The translations under genes were made by a program, and so were the position numbers. Of a DNA stretch of 64,000 nucleotides, positions 28,866-41,614 are shown one piece after another; the stretch's first letter is position 1, and each line of letters begins with the position of its first letter. The DNA comes from Bacteroidaceae bacterium (GTDB lineage: Bacteria > Bacteroidota > Bacteroidia > Bacteroidales > Bacteroidaceae), in NCBI GenBank assembly GCA_017507105.1, contig JAFWBM010000027.1:124001-188000 (forward strand), read 5' to 3'. Below the pieces are notes generated by a model. The model was not told where the DNA came from. It ran no database searches and saw only the letters and a list, made by a program, of their open reading frames with translations.

Positions 28866-29333
28866 TCAGTCTCTCAAACGAAATCCTGCAGCCCTTGCCA
28901 ATATTGCTGCCTCGGTACGACGTACAGCCATAAAAGCCATCACATTCAGCACGAGAGCTATAAATGGAAGTAGCATTGCGAGTTGCACATACACTTCGGA
29001 GCCTTCAACTATCAACAATGATACTATAAGCAATAAAATATAGTAACCTGTCAATAAAAGTATTACAAAAATTGATAATCTCTTTTGAAGCTCAAAGTTT
29101 TGGAATGATGCAACAAATAGCGCAAATAACTCTACAAGTGCTGTGAAAGAGAGTACCACTCCCAAAGCACATACCGAATAACTATTGCTACCATCTGGGT
29201 TCACAAGCGAAAAGTTGCCGAGTACCGAGGTGGCACCGTTTGACTCGATAAATTGTGCAACAGATATGAATAGTGATGCAATAAGCAACACCAAAGAAAT
29301 TACATAGAATAACTGATAAGGACGAAATTTCAT
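28866..29333 (-). CDS. DUF4293 family membrane protein
   Basis: 155 residues with four membrane helices (about 8-27, 55-75, 86-107 and 113-137) and a short cytoplasmic tail AAILARAAGFRLRD, which is the pattern of DUF4293 proteins of Bacteroidetes. The helix-1/2 loop (SNGATSVLGNFSLVNPDGSN) faces outward. Function unknown. It is the third gene after bamD and the omega-like gene (gaps 29 and 31 nt), an order that recurs in Bacteroidetes, so a role in the envelope is possible but not shown. Confidence 0.82.
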   Translation of the reverse strand: MKFRPYQLFYVISLVLLIASLFISVAQFIESNGATSVLGNFSLVNPDGSNSYSVCALGVVLSFTALVELFALFVASFQNFELQKRLSIFVILLLTGYYILLLIVSLLIVEGSEVYVQLAMLLPFIALVLNVMAFMAVRRTEAAILARAAGFRLRD

Positions 29334-29364
29334 AGCATTAGAATTATACTATCTATCCAATTGA

Positions 29365-29700
29365 TTAATCTTCGTCACTAGACTCTTTAGAGGGGTCACG
29401 GAAATATACCTTTCCGTCAATGAACTCCTGTGCAGCTATTAGTGTGGGCTTTGGGAGTCTCTCGTAATAACGCGAGATCTCAATCTGCTCATGATTCTCG
29501 AACTGCTCCTCAAGATTATCTGTAGTAGAAGAAAACTCATTCAGTTTCTTGAGCAATTCATCTTTCATCTCAGCTGCAATCTGATTGGAACGCTTGCCTA
29601 TGATTGATACTGTCTCATATACATTGCCTGTTTCTGTTACAAAATCGGCCATGTTACGTGTCACTGTTGTTGTAGGGGCATTAGTCTTTTTATAGTCCAT
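29365..29700 (-). CDS. rpoZ: RNA polymerase omega-like subunit (Rpb6 family)
   Basis: 111 residues. The region NVYETVSIIGKRSNQIAAEMKDEL (about 26-49) matches the Rpb6/omega core (xYE-x3-ixxkRa-xQi), and the C-terminal KPTLIAAQEFIDGKVYFRDP matches the E-x-kv-xf tail of the Bacteroidetes omega-like family. It probably stabilises the RNA polymerase beta' subunit. Bacteroidetes omegas are diverged, so the symbol is by family, not by close match. Co-transcribed with bamD. Confidence 0.82.
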   Translation of the reverse strand: MDYKKTNAPTTTVTRNMADFVTETGNVYETVSIIGKRSNQIAAEMKDELLKKLNEFSSTTDNLEEQFENHEQIEISRYYERLPKPTLIAAQEFIDGKVYFRDPSKESSDED

Positions 29701-29729
29701 CTCTTTATATTTGATTATGTTATTCCTTA

Positions 29730-30545
29730 TTATTCATTTACCACTTTAACAGACTCCTTATAATACTCCTCGGCTTCGCCTATATGTTTGCTGCCGGGAA
29801 ATTCATTCTTGAATGAGTAATACTCGTCTATAGCATCGCGGTAACGTTCAATCTTTTTTTCCTCTACACTATGCTGTGCCATCTTATATTTTGCGCGCAA
29901 CACAAGTATTGAGAGGTCTTCACGATATTTTGTATACGGATAATCCTTAAGTGCATTCTGCGCAGTTATTATACACGCTTGATAGTTATTTCCCATATAT
30001 GCCATATAGTCGCCAAGCTCGTAATACAACTGTGCCGATAGTAAATCTTTCTTCACTAACACATCATGCATCTCGAACATCATATCCTGCGCCTTATCAC
30101 GCAGATTGCTTGCAGGAAAATACTCTATAAAAAGTTGCATCTCCTGTATAGCTAAATGAGTATCAGTCTGGTCGAGTTCCGGCTCAGCTATCCCCATATA
30201 GAGTGATTTTCCAGAATAGAAACGGGCAAGTTCGGCATACTCGCCACGAGGGTAGCTGGTGTAGAACATCTTGAAGTATTGTGCTGCAGTACTGTAATCC
30301 TGCGATTCGTAGTAGCACATTCCAAGCATAAATAGAGATTCCTCAGCTTTTTTGCTACCCTTGAACATTCTTATGACACCCTCAAGCAAAGGAGCAGCTT
30401 TAGAGTAGTCACCTCTAATATAATACTCTTTCGCCGCTTCATATCTGTATTCGGTTGATGTTGTAGGTTTAATTATCTTGTTGAATTGAGAGCAAGATGT
30501 CAACATCATCAACAATATCGGTAATATGTAGAATATTCTCTTCAT
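29730..30545 (-). CDS. bamD: Outer-membrane assembly lipoprotein BamD
   Basis: 271 residues. The signal MKRIFYILPILLMMLTSC gives a lipoprotein with the acylated Cys at 18. The mature part is made of TPR-like helix pairs: YRYEAAKEYYIRGDYSKAA, ESLFMLGMCYYESQDYSTAA, then FYSGKSLYMGIAEPELDQT. This is the BamD/ComL pattern; the protein sits on the inner face of the outer membrane and helps BamA insert barrels. Promoter at 30612-30642; the operon continues with the omega-like gene and DUF4293. Confidence 0.93.
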   Translation of the reverse strand: MKRIFYILPILLMMLTSCSQFNKIIKPTTSTEYRYEAAKEYYIRGDYSKAAPLLEGVIRMFKGSKKAEESLFMLGMCYYESQDYSTAAQYFKMFYTSYPRGEYAELARFYSGKSLYMGIAEPELDQTDTHLAIQEMQLFIEYFPASNLRDKAQDMMFEMHDVLVKKDLLSAQLYYELGDYMAYMGNNYQACIITAQNALKDYPYTKYREDLSILVLRAKYKMAQHSVEEKKIERYRDAIDEYYSFKNEFPGSKHIGEAEEYYKESVKVVNE

Positions 30546-30611
30546 AAATTTATCTTAACAACCCCTGCATATAACCACATATACATTAGGCATTATATAC
30601 AAAATTGCTTG

Positions 30612-30642
30612 CAAAGATACTGCTTTTTGCTTAAAAATACAA
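30612..30642 (-). promoter_or_regulatory. Promoter of the bamD operon
   Basis: Reverse strand TTG (complement of 30640-30642), 20-nt spacer, TATCTTTG (complement of 30612-30619), 66 nt before the ATG. Full consensus. Confidence 0.65.
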
Positions 30643-30821
30643 TGATTCAACTATTATTATAATGTTCCGAACACTAAAAAATGATAAAAAAAACGCAGCA
30701 TTTAATTACAACTATAAAAACATTCAGAGTATTCATTTTGTTACATATACAAAAGTACTGCTCATACAAAAACTATAATATAGAAAGCAACAAAATTAAA
30801 ACAATCATAAATATTTTTAAC

Positions 30822-31820
30822 ATGGAAAAAGTAAGAATAACTGAATTTGCAGATCCTGTATGCACATGGTGCTGGGGTAGCTCTCCCGTGACACGCGCTA
30901 TTGAATACAGATACAACGGTATGGTAGAGATAGAATATTCAATGAGTGTCCTCATTGACAATATACGCACATTTAACAATAGGCGCCTACAAATTGGAGG
31001 TGAGGAGATAGAAATCAAGAACCGTCGAATTATAGAACATTGGCTTGAAGCATCGACCACACACGGTATGCCGGTTGAGAAGAACCATTTTCATCTGTTC
31101 AGCGATGAGCATCTTTCAACGGCTCCACAATGCAGAGCATATATAACAGCGAGAATGTACGATACCAAATCAAATGGAAACAAAATAGAACATAACAGAG
31201 CAAAAAGATATTTAAGACGTATTCAAGAGTGCACAGCATGCGAAGCCATGCAAACATGTGACTACGACATACTTTCAGACATAGCTGCAACAGAAGGATA
31301 CGAACCGGCTAAGTTCAAAGTGATGATGCGCAGCGGAGATGTAACACGCCAATTCGAGAAAGAACGATTGGCTGCACTACGTTACGGAGTAGATACAACA
31401 CCTACATACATAATAAGATATAAAGACAAAGAAGAGATTATACGAGGCTATACGCCATACATAGAGATGGAAAAACTTATAACCAGAATCACAAATGGCA
31501 AAATAGTACCCGATACAGATAGTGCAAGCAATAAAGGAAAGCACCTTGCTGCTACATGCAAAAATATCCACAATTTCATTTCTCATTACAAATCGACATA
31601 TCCGGCTGAAATCGCTGCTGCTTTTGGATTGATTCGCAAAGAGGGTCATTCTGCACTTAATATAGAATCGTATGAATCACTGCCCGACCTCCTAGAAAAG
31701 CTTATAAAAGAGAAGAGCATCACAATTACCCCAAAGGCCAACAGTTTCATGATTTATTCAACCGAAAATGAGCTTAATGAAACACAAAAAAAAGAGCGCC
31801 ACTATGCGGGGTATTTCTGA
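30822..31820 (+). CDS. DsbA-like thioredoxin-fold protein with an added C-terminal domain
   Basis: 332 residues. The N-terminal part (about 1-215) is a DsbA/FrnE-type thioredoxin fold: FADPVCTWCWGSSP with the redox pair Cys14/Cys17, a helical insertion holding ECTACEAMQTC (three more cysteines), and the cis-Pro region GVDTTPTYIIRY. It has no signal peptide, so it is probably cytoplasmic. After about residue 215 comes a segment that fits no DsbA: HYKSTYPAEIAAAFGLI, EGHSALNIESYESLP and LLEKLIKEKSITITPKAN, which looks like a winged-helix. ATG 30822 is preferred to 30681, since the 47 upstream residues are basic, low-complexity and outside the fold. A hairpin follows at 31851. Confidence 0.72.
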   Translation: MEKVRITEFADPVCTWCWGSSPVTRAIEYRYNGMVEIEYSMSVLIDNIRTFNNRRLQIGGEEIEIKNRRIIEHWLEASTTHGMPVEKNHFHLFSDEHLSTAPQCRAYITARMYDTKSNGNKIEHNRAKRYLRRIQECTACEAMQTCDYDILSDIAATEGYEPAKFKVMMRSGDVTRQFEKERLAALRYGVDTTPTYIIRYKDKEEIIRGYTPYIEMEKLITRITNGKIVPDTDSASNKGKHLAATCKNIHNFISHYKSTYPAEIAAAFGLIRKEGHSALNIESYESLPDLLEKLIKEKSITITPKANSFMIYSTENELNETQKKERHYAGYF

Positions 31821-31850
31821 GTTACAATCTCGACAAATCATATATAAAAA

Positions 31851-31885
31851 TTTTCGGTGTGCAATTAATGCACACCGAAAAAATT
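31851..31885 (+). terminator. Terminator after the DsbA-like gene
   Basis: A 13-bp perfect stem (TTTTCGGTGTGCA, 31851-31863, with 31869-31881), 5-nt loop, A/T-rich flanks. Confidence 0.75.
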
Positions 31886-31992
31886 ATTATACCACATTAA
31901 GTTCAAAATAAATAAAGAAGTATAGAGCCACAACCCCGTCATCCTAAACGAACCACGAGATCGTTTGGCATCTAAAACTTCTAAAAGGGAAA

Positions 31993-32199
31993 TTACTTAG
32001 CAGCCTCTGCAGGTACAACCTCAGTAGCCACCTTACCACCAGCATCAGGACCGGGAGCTGCAGCGGGAACAACCTCTGTAGCTGCTGCTGGAACAATGTC
32101 TGTTGCAACAAACTCTGTTGCTGCCTCATTGTTAGTGTTAGAATTGCCACAAGCTGTCATTGCAAGTGCCAATACTGCAACGTAAACCAATTTCTTCAT
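31993..32199 (-). CDS. Small Ala/Val/Pro-rich lipoprotein
   Basis: 68 residues. The N-terminus MKKLVYVAVLALAMTAC is a clean lipoprotein signal with Cys at 17, followed by GNSNTNN and a low-complexity repeat: ATEFVATDIVP, AAATEVVP and KVATEVVPAEAAK, with the triplet ATE(V/F)V coming back three times. No domain is visible; length after lipidation is about 52 residues. It probably lies in the outer or inner membrane as a tether or spacer, but the function is unknown. It has its own TATCTTTG box 76 nt upstream and no operon partner. Confidence 0.75.
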   Translation of the reverse strand: MKKLVYVAVLALAMTACGNSNTNNEAATEFVATDIVPAAATEVVPAAAPGPDAGGKVATEVVPAEAAK

Positions 32200-32274
32200 A
32201 ACTAAACAAAAAGTTAAAAGTATAGCCTACTCCCTTTTTAGCGTTTCGGCAACCTCTGTCTCTGAAATCGGGTG

Positions 32275-32282
32275 CAAAGATA
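32275..32282 (-). promoter_or_regulatory. Putative -7 element of the small lipoprotein gene
   Basis: TATCTTTG on the reverse strand, about 76 nt upstream of the ATG at 32199. No clear TTG. Confidence 0.45.
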
Positions 32283-32412
32283 CTATTAATTATTTAAACA
32301 TTAACTTTTTTTCGTAACTTTTTTCAAAATAAGAGGTTTTTTTTCAACATTTTATCTAAAATGACTCCTGGATAGTAATAAAAGGCATATATCTTCGTTC
32401 AATCAAACACAA

Positions 32413-32459
32413 AATTAATAGAGAGCAGGGTGCAGTTTGCACCCTGCTCTCTATTAATT
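32413..32459 (-). terminator. Terminator after the GH2 beta-galactosidase gene
   Basis: A 21-bp perfect stem (32413-32433 with 32439-32459; core GAGAGCAGGGTGC) and a 5-nt loop, 14 nt past the stop codon. It is probably active in both directions. Confidence 0.8.
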
Positions 32460-32473
32460 TCAAGATAGAATTA

Positions 32474-36355
<3,882 letters not shown>

Positions 36356-36496
36356 TTATTTAGTAATAGTTAATTATGCACTACTATCTCGTAATATGGC
36401 AAATATAGTGCAAATATCACAAAAAACTAATGAATAAGGAATTAAATACAAATTAAATACAAACTAAAAGCATAGTCAAGTAACAAAAGTCACAAT

Positions 36497-36527
36497 TTGC
36501 ATAGTTTACATAAAACCATTATATTTG
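36497..36527 (+). promoter_or_regulatory. Promoter of the S9 peptidase-MFS unit
   Basis: TTG at 36497-36499, 20-nt spacer, TATATTTG at 36520-36527, 34 nt before the ATG. Full consensus. Confidence 0.6.
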
Positions 36528-36561
36528 CAAGAATATATGCACACGACTAAATTTTAACACA

Positions 36562-38661
36562 ATGAACAGATATTTAGCAACAATGGCAGCAATATTGGCA
36601 ACAGGTGCCGCTGTGACAGGATGCAGCGACAGCAGCGCACCCGTAATAGGAAAATCGGATATCAAGATTGAGAACCGCAGAATGACTCCCGAAGCCCTGT
36701 GGGCAATGGGACGCATAGGCGAAGTAACAGTCTCTCCCGACTCAAAAAACATAGTATATAGTGTAGGTTATTACAGTGTGGAACAGAACAAGAGCCACCA
36801 CACACTGCACATAATGGATGCAGAAGGCAAAAACCAAACACTGTTGACTACAACGGCTGCCAACGAGATAGGTGCCGCATGGATAAAAGGTGGTTCAAAA
36901 ATTGCATTTCTTTCAAACGAAGGCGGCAGCAGCCAAGTGTGGGAGATGAACCCTGACGGCAGTGAGCGCAAACAGATTTCAAATGAGGATTGCGACATTG
37001 AAGGCTTCCTCTTTTCACCCGACGAGAGCAAAGTTGTACTTATCAAACGAGTAAAGATTAAGGATACAACAGCAGACATATATCCCGACCTGCCCCTTGC
37101 GAAAGGTTTTGTAGTCAACGACCTTATGTACAAGCACTGGGACGAATGGATAACAGATGCACCACATCCATTCATAGCAAACTTCGACGGTAATACAATA
37201 AGCGGAAGTAAGGATATACTCGAAGGGACATCATACGACTGCCCCAATCGTCCATTTGGTGGTACAGAACAACTCGCATGGAGCAACGATAGCAAAAAAC
37301 TAGCCTATGCATGTAACAAGAAGACAGGCCGAGAGTATTCATTAAGTACCGATACAGACATATATCTGCTCAACCTTGAGAATGGCACCACACGCAATCT
37401 ATGCAAGTTAGATGACGCACGCTCAAACTATGGTTATGACACAGCACCATCATTCTCGCCTGACGGCAACTACATTGCATGGCTCAGCATGAAACGAGAC
37501 GGATACGAGAGTGACCAAAATCGTCTGTGCATTATGGACCTGAGAAATGATGAACAAAAATACTTGACAGAGAGCACATTTGACAGCAATGTTGACAGCT
37601 ACTGTTGGGCACATGATAGCAACAGCCTATATTTCACCGGCGTCTGGCATGGGGCATCAATGATATATAATGTAAATCTGGTAGGTGACATAAAGAAGCT
37701 TACCGACGGTAACTATGATTACACATCTGTAGCGCTCCTGGGAACCAAACTTATTACCAAACGCCAGTCTATGAGCGCAGCTACAGAGATATACTCTATG
37801 GAACCCACAGCAAATGCCGATGTAGTGCAGCTTACACAAGAGAACAAGCATATATACGACCAATTGGATTTTGGCAAGGTTGAAGCACGTTGGTGTACCA
37901 CAACCGATGGAAAGCAGTTGCACTCATGGGTAGTATACCCCCCACACTTCGACCCCAATAAGAAGTACCCCACACTACTATTTTGCGAAGGTGGCCCTCA
38001 ATCGCCCGTAAGCCAGTTCTGGAGTTATCGATGGAACTTTCAGATAATGGCAGCAAATGACTATATTATAATTGCCCCCAACCGCCGAGGACTTCCGGGA
38101 TTCGGTATGGAGTGGAACGAACAGATTAGCGGCGACTATGGAGGACAATGTATGCAAGACCTCTTTGCCGCAATTGATGATATATGCAAGGAACCTTATG
38201 TCGACAGTAATCGTCTTGGCTGCGTAGGTGCAAGTTTCGGCGGATATACAGCAATGTGGATGGCCGGTAACCACAACAAACGTTTCAAAGCCTTCATAGC
38301 CCATGACGGTTTCTTCAATATGGAGCAACAGTATTTCGAGACTGAGGAGAGTTGGTTCACAAACTGGGATCTTGGAGGAGCACCATACGAAAAAAGTGCA
38401 CAGACACAGAGATCGTATGCAAACTCTCCGCATAAATTTGTTGACAAATGGGATACTCCTATACTATTGATTCATGGCGACAAGGATTATCGTATACTAT
38501 CCTCACAATCCATGGCGGCTTTCAATGCAGCGCGTCTTAAAGGAGTTCCGGCACAATTATTGTTATTCCCCGATGAGAACCATTGGGTTTTGAAACCACA
38601 AAATGGTATCTTGTGGCAGCGTACTTTCTTTGCATGGCTCGACAAATGGCTTAAAGAATAA
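36562..38661 (+). CDS. S9-family (prolyl oligopeptidase-type) serine peptidase, lipoprotein
   Basis: 699 residues. The N-terminus MNRYLATMAAILATGAAVTGC has a lipobox (Cys21), so the enzyme is exported as a lipoprotein. Residues about 40-440 form a seven-bladed propeller with WD-like repeats (SPDSKNIVYSVGYY, SPDESKVVLIKRV, FSPDGNYIAWLSM). The alpha/beta-hydrolase part holds the triad Ser558 (GASFGGYT), Asp642 (HGDKDYRI) and His674 (DENHWVL). This is the DPP/acylaminoacyl-peptidase layout, which trims short peptides. An MFS transporter gene follows 29 nt later, so peptide or amino acid uptake may be linked. Confidence 0.93.
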   Translation: MNRYLATMAAILATGAAVTGCSDSSAPVIGKSDIKIENRRMTPEALWAMGRIGEVTVSPDSKNIVYSVGYYSVEQNKSHHTLHIMDAEGKNQTLLTTTAANEIGAAWIKGGSKIAFLSNEGGSSQVWEMNPDGSERKQISNEDCDIEGFLFSPDESKVVLIKRVKIKDTTADIYPDLPLAKGFVVNDLMYKHWDEWITDAPHPFIANFDGNTISGSKDILEGTSYDCPNRPFGGTEQLAWSNDSKKLAYACNKKTGREYSLSTDTDIYLLNLENGTTRNLCKLDDARSNYGYDTAPSFSPDGNYIAWLSMKRDGYESDQNRLCIMDLRNDEQKYLTESTFDSNVDSYCWAHDSNSLYFTGVWHGASMIYNVNLVGDIKKLTDGNYDYTSVALLGTKLITKRQSMSAATEIYSMEPTANADVVQLTQENKHIYDQLDFGKVEARWCTTTDGKQLHSWVVYPPHFDPNKKYPTLLFCEGGPQSPVSQFWSYRWNFQIMAANDYIIIAPNRRGLPGFGMEWNEQISGDYGGQCMQDLFAAIDDICKEPYVDSNRLGCVGASFGGYTAMWMAGNHNKRFKAFIAHDGFFNMEQQYFETEESWFTNWDLGGAPYEKSAQTQRSYANSPHKFVDKWDTPILLIHGDKDYRILSSQSMAAFNAARLKGVPAQLLLFPDENHWVLKPQNGILWQRTFFAWLDKWLKE

Positions 38662-38690
38662 TATTAAAACACAATATAAAACATTTTATA

Positions 38691-40340
38691 ATGAAAAAAA
38701 CACTTCGAGATTCAGCGTCAGCACGATGGTTAGTACTGATGCTATTGGCCTTGGCCATGTTCTGTTCATATATATTTATGGACATTCTATCACCTATTAA
38801 AGATCTGATGCAATCTACCAGAGGGTGGGATTCTACAGCCTTCGGTACAATGCAAGGTTCTGAAACATTCCTTAATGTATTTGTATTCTTCCTAATCTTT
38901 GCCGGTATAATTCTCGACAAGATGGGAGTTCGATTCACTGCATTGCTCTCTGGTGCCGTTATGTTGATAGGTGCTGTTATCAACTGGTATGCGGTTACCG
39001 AAATGTTTATGGGCAGTTCATTGGAGACCTGGTTCAACAACAATTTGAATTATATTCCAGGTTTCGATGAATTGGGAATATCTCCATTCTACAAAGGCAT
39101 GCCTGCATCAGCAAAATTATCTGCTGTTGGTTTCATGATATTCGGATGTGGAGTAGAGATGGCCGGTATTACTGTCAGTCGTGGAATTGTAAAATGGTTT
39201 AAAGGTCGCGAAATGGCATTGGCTATGGGTTCAGAGATGGCGCTTGCTCGTTTGGGAGTTGCCACATGTATGATATTCTCACCAGTCATAGCTAACATGA
39301 GCGGCAAAGTAGACGTATCTCGCTCTGTCGCTTTTGGAGTATTGCTATTACTCATTGCACTAATCATGTTCATCGTATATTTCTTTATGGATAAAAAACT
39401 AGATGAGCAGACTGGTGAAGCTGAAGAAAAGGATGAGCCATTCCAGATTAAGGACCTTGGTCAGATTCTGACTAGTAGCGGTTTCTGGTTGGTAGCACTA
39501 CTTTGCGTACTTTATTATTCGGCAATCTTCCCGTTCCAGAAGTATGCAGTGAATATGCTACAGTGCAATCTAACCTTTAAAGAGATATCACCCGACTCTT
39601 TCTGGGCAAGCGATGCTGTTGCAACTCTACAGTATGTTATTATGCTGGTAGTAGCCGGTGCCTCATTTGCAAGTAATTTCATGAAGAAGAAGAGTGCCGA
39701 ATATATATGGACTACAGTTGCAATACTATTCTTAATAGCATACTGCTATATGGGTTACGAACGTCAAAGTGCTTCTGCTGTATTCGCAGTGTTCCCTCTG
39801 TTGGCTGTAGCCATTACACCCAAATTAGGTAAATATGTTGATTACAAGGGTAAGGCTGCCAGCATGTTGGTAATGGGTTCTATATTGCTAATACTATGTC
39901 ACCTCACTTTTGCCTTCATACTACCTATGTTCAAGGGAAGTGCAGTAGGAGGATTCATTGTTGCATATATAACAATCCTTGTTTTGGGTGCATCATTCTC
40001 ATTGGTTCCGGCATCACTCTGGCCAAGTGTACCTAAGCTAGTTGATTCCCGTATTATCGGTAGTGCATATGCACTTATTTTTTGGATACAGAATATTGGT
40101 TTATGGCTATTCCCAATGCTTATAGGAAAGGTTCTTGACAGCACTAATCCCGCAATAGTAGAGGGTCTTGCAAATGGCACAATTTCCCCAGAAGAGGCTG
40201 CTGTATCATACAATTATACCGCACCGCTTGTCATGTTGGCAAGTCTTGGAATTGCAGCACTATTAATAGGTCTTATTCTTAAAGTAGTAGACAAGAAAAA
40301 ACATTTAGGTCTTGATGAACCAAATGTTAAAGAGGAATAA
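38691..40340 (+). CDS. MFS transporter
   Basis: 549 residues with about 12 hydrophobic segments split by a charged loop near 240-270 (DEQTGEAEEKDEPFQIK). The start WLVLMLLALAMFCSYIF and the gated stretch GILDKMGVRFTALL (loop 2-3 motif) match the major facilitator superfamily. A long loop between segments 2 and 4 (about 100-150, WFNNNLNYIPGFDEL) is larger than usual. The substrate is unknown. It follows the S9 peptidase gene by 29 nt and ends in a strong shared terminator; import of the peptidase's products is a plausible but untested idea. Confidence 0.85.
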   Translation: MKKTLRDSASARWLVLMLLALAMFCSYIFMDILSPIKDLMQSTRGWDSTAFGTMQGSETFLNVFVFFLIFAGIILDKMGVRFTALLSGAVMLIGAVINWYAVTEMFMGSSLETWFNNNLNYIPGFDELGISPFYKGMPASAKLSAVGFMIFGCGVEMAGITVSRGIVKWFKGREMALAMGSEMALARLGVATCMIFSPVIANMSGKVDVSRSVAFGVLLLLIALIMFIVYFFMDKKLDEQTGEAEEKDEPFQIKDLGQILTSSGFWLVALLCVLYYSAIFPFQKYAVNMLQCNLTFKEISPDSFWASDAVATLQYVIMLVVAGASFASNFMKKKSAEYIWTTVAILFLIAYCYMGYERQSASAVFAVFPLLAVAITPKLGKYVDYKGKAASMLVMGSILLILCHLTFAFILPMFKGSAVGGFIVAYITILVLGASFSLVPASLWPSVPKLVDSRIIGSAYALIFWIQNIGLWLFPMLIGKVLDSTNPAIVEGLANGTISPEEAAVSYNYTAPLVMLASLGIAALLIGLILKVVDKKKHLGLDEPNVKEE

Positions 40341-40353
40341 AACAAATAGCTTA

Positions 40354-40403
40354 CACAAATAAGAGAATGGCGACTTATCATAGTCGCCATTCTCTTATTT
40401 GTG
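40354..40403. terminator. Bidirectional terminator between MFS and small-ORF genes
   Basis: A 21-bp perfect stem (40354-40374 with 40383-40403) with an 8-nt loop, containing AAGAGAATGGCGAC. It sits between converging genes. Confidence 0.8.
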
Positions 40404-40413
40404 AATAACATAA

Positions 40414-40596
40414 TCAATTCAATATAACTTTCTGTAATGCCTCATCATCAACCTTATTATATATTCTAATGTTACGGGCAAAGTTTCTAATGAATTCCAA
40501 TGAACTATTCTTTGGTTGTGGGAATTCTTCGCTTTTCAGCGCTTGCCTTAAAAGATTTTCAAAAAAATCGGGATTGTGAGTAGAAGTTTTATCCAT
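40414..40596 (-). CDS. Small protein of unknown function downstream of a sigma factor gene
   Basis: 60 residues (MDKTSTHNPDFFENLLRQ, then ALKSEEFPQPKNSSLEFIR). It is mixed-charge, helical and has a stop where the terminator begins. No domain is recognised. It lies 190 nt downstream of the sigma factor gene on the same strand, which could be a weak operon; similar short genes after this type of sigma gene exist in Bacteroidetes. I see no anti-sigma zinc-finger motif. Moderately likely to be real. Confidence 0.5.
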   Translation of the reverse strand: MDKTSTHNPDFFENLLRQALKSEEFPQPKNSSLEFIRNFARNIRIYNKVDDEALQKVILN

Positions 40597-40785
40597 AGGC
40601 TATTCTGTTTATTGTTTTCTATTATAAAAACGTCAATAAACAGAAAATAGTATATGGAGATAAAAATTTTATGCTATTTTTTATTATACATACACTACTA
40701 CCTTATTATATAATACATTTATCTGCAATTAACAAATATATTTCACCCTTTAAGATAATAATTCATATACAACATCTACAGAAAA

Positions 40786-41379
40786 TCATTCCAATTCAAG
40801 TATGATTTTCTTTTTCTCAACCATTTTACGTAAGTTCATTATAGCATAACGTACACGTCCCAATGCAGTATTTATGCTAACACCTGTATGATCGGCAATT
40901 TCTTTAAATGATTTGTTTTGATAATACCTAAGATGCAAAATTTCGCGCTGAGGTTCTGGCAACTCATTTACAAGAGCACGTATATCGAGTAACACTTGGT
41001 CATTAACCATTATATTTTCTATGTTACCCTCGGCATATGTAGCATTATTGAGCAAGTCAACATCACTCTCGTCATTAGAGATATTATTTTCATTACGTTC
41101 CTGGCGGAATTGATCTATCACAAGATTGTGTGCAATACGTGTTATCCATGCTGCAAATTTGCCATCGGATTGATAGCGTCCTTGTTGCAGATTTACAATA
41201 GCCTTTACAAAGGTCTCCTGAAATATATCCTCTGCCAATTCACGCGAACGTACAATAAAAAATATATAGTTATATAACCTCTCTTTATAACGCTCTAATA
41301 ATACATCGAACGCATAATTATTGCCTTCCAGATATAGAGTGACCAATACATCATCAGTCAAAGACTTCAATCTCTCCAT
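40786..41379 (-). CDS. RNA polymerase sigma factor, sigma-70/ECF family
   Basis: 197 residues with the two ECF domains. Sigma-2 spans about 20-85 (DVLLERYKERLYNYIFFIV, then AEDIFQETFVKAIVN), with the -10-binding helix DGKFAAWITRIAHNLVIDQF. Sigma-4 spans about 135-190 (LPEPQREILHLRYYQNKSF and EIADHTGVSINTALGRVRYA). There is no sigma-3 or -1 domain. An acidic loop between the two (ENNISNDESDVDL) is normal for the group. The regulated genes are not known; no FecI-type partner or anti-sigma gene with a clear domain lies beside it. Confidence 0.9.
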   Translation of the reverse strand: MERLKSLTDDVLVTLYLEGNNYAFDVLLERYKERLYNYIFFIVRSRELAEDIFQETFVKAIVNLQQGRYQSDGKFAAWITRIAHNLVIDQFRQERNENNISNDESDVDLLNNATYAEGNIENIMVNDQVLLDIRALVNELPEPQREILHLRYYQNKSFKEIADHTGVSINTALGRVRYAIMNLRKMVEKKKIILELE

Positions 41380-41561
41380 TATGTCTATTATTTAATTAGT
41401 TGGAGTAGAAGTGTTCAATAGGCAATAGTTTTAGGTTTATTAGTGACATTTATAATTATTACAGTATGCAATGCTATCTATTTGCATTTACATGTCGCAA
41501 AGAAAATAATTAAAACTTTACATTCCAAATATTTTTCAAAAAAAACATCTTTTTTAACAAT

Positions 41562-41592
41562 AAAGCAGGCACATCTACGTTGTGCCTGCTTT
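41562..41592 (-). terminator. Terminator after the phosphohexomutase gene
   Basis: A 12-bp perfect stem AAAGCAGGCACA (41562-41573) with TGTGCCTGCTTT (41581-41592) and a T/A-rich tail on the reverse strand. Confidence 0.75.
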
Positions 41593-41614
41593 ATATATAT
41601 TATGGAACTATCTA

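Noticed and set aside
31944..32150. Reverse-strand Q/L-rich ORF over the small lipoprotein
   Set aside because: Frame-shifted shadow of the Ala/Val/Pro repeat; the lipoprotein frame has a proper signal and promoter.
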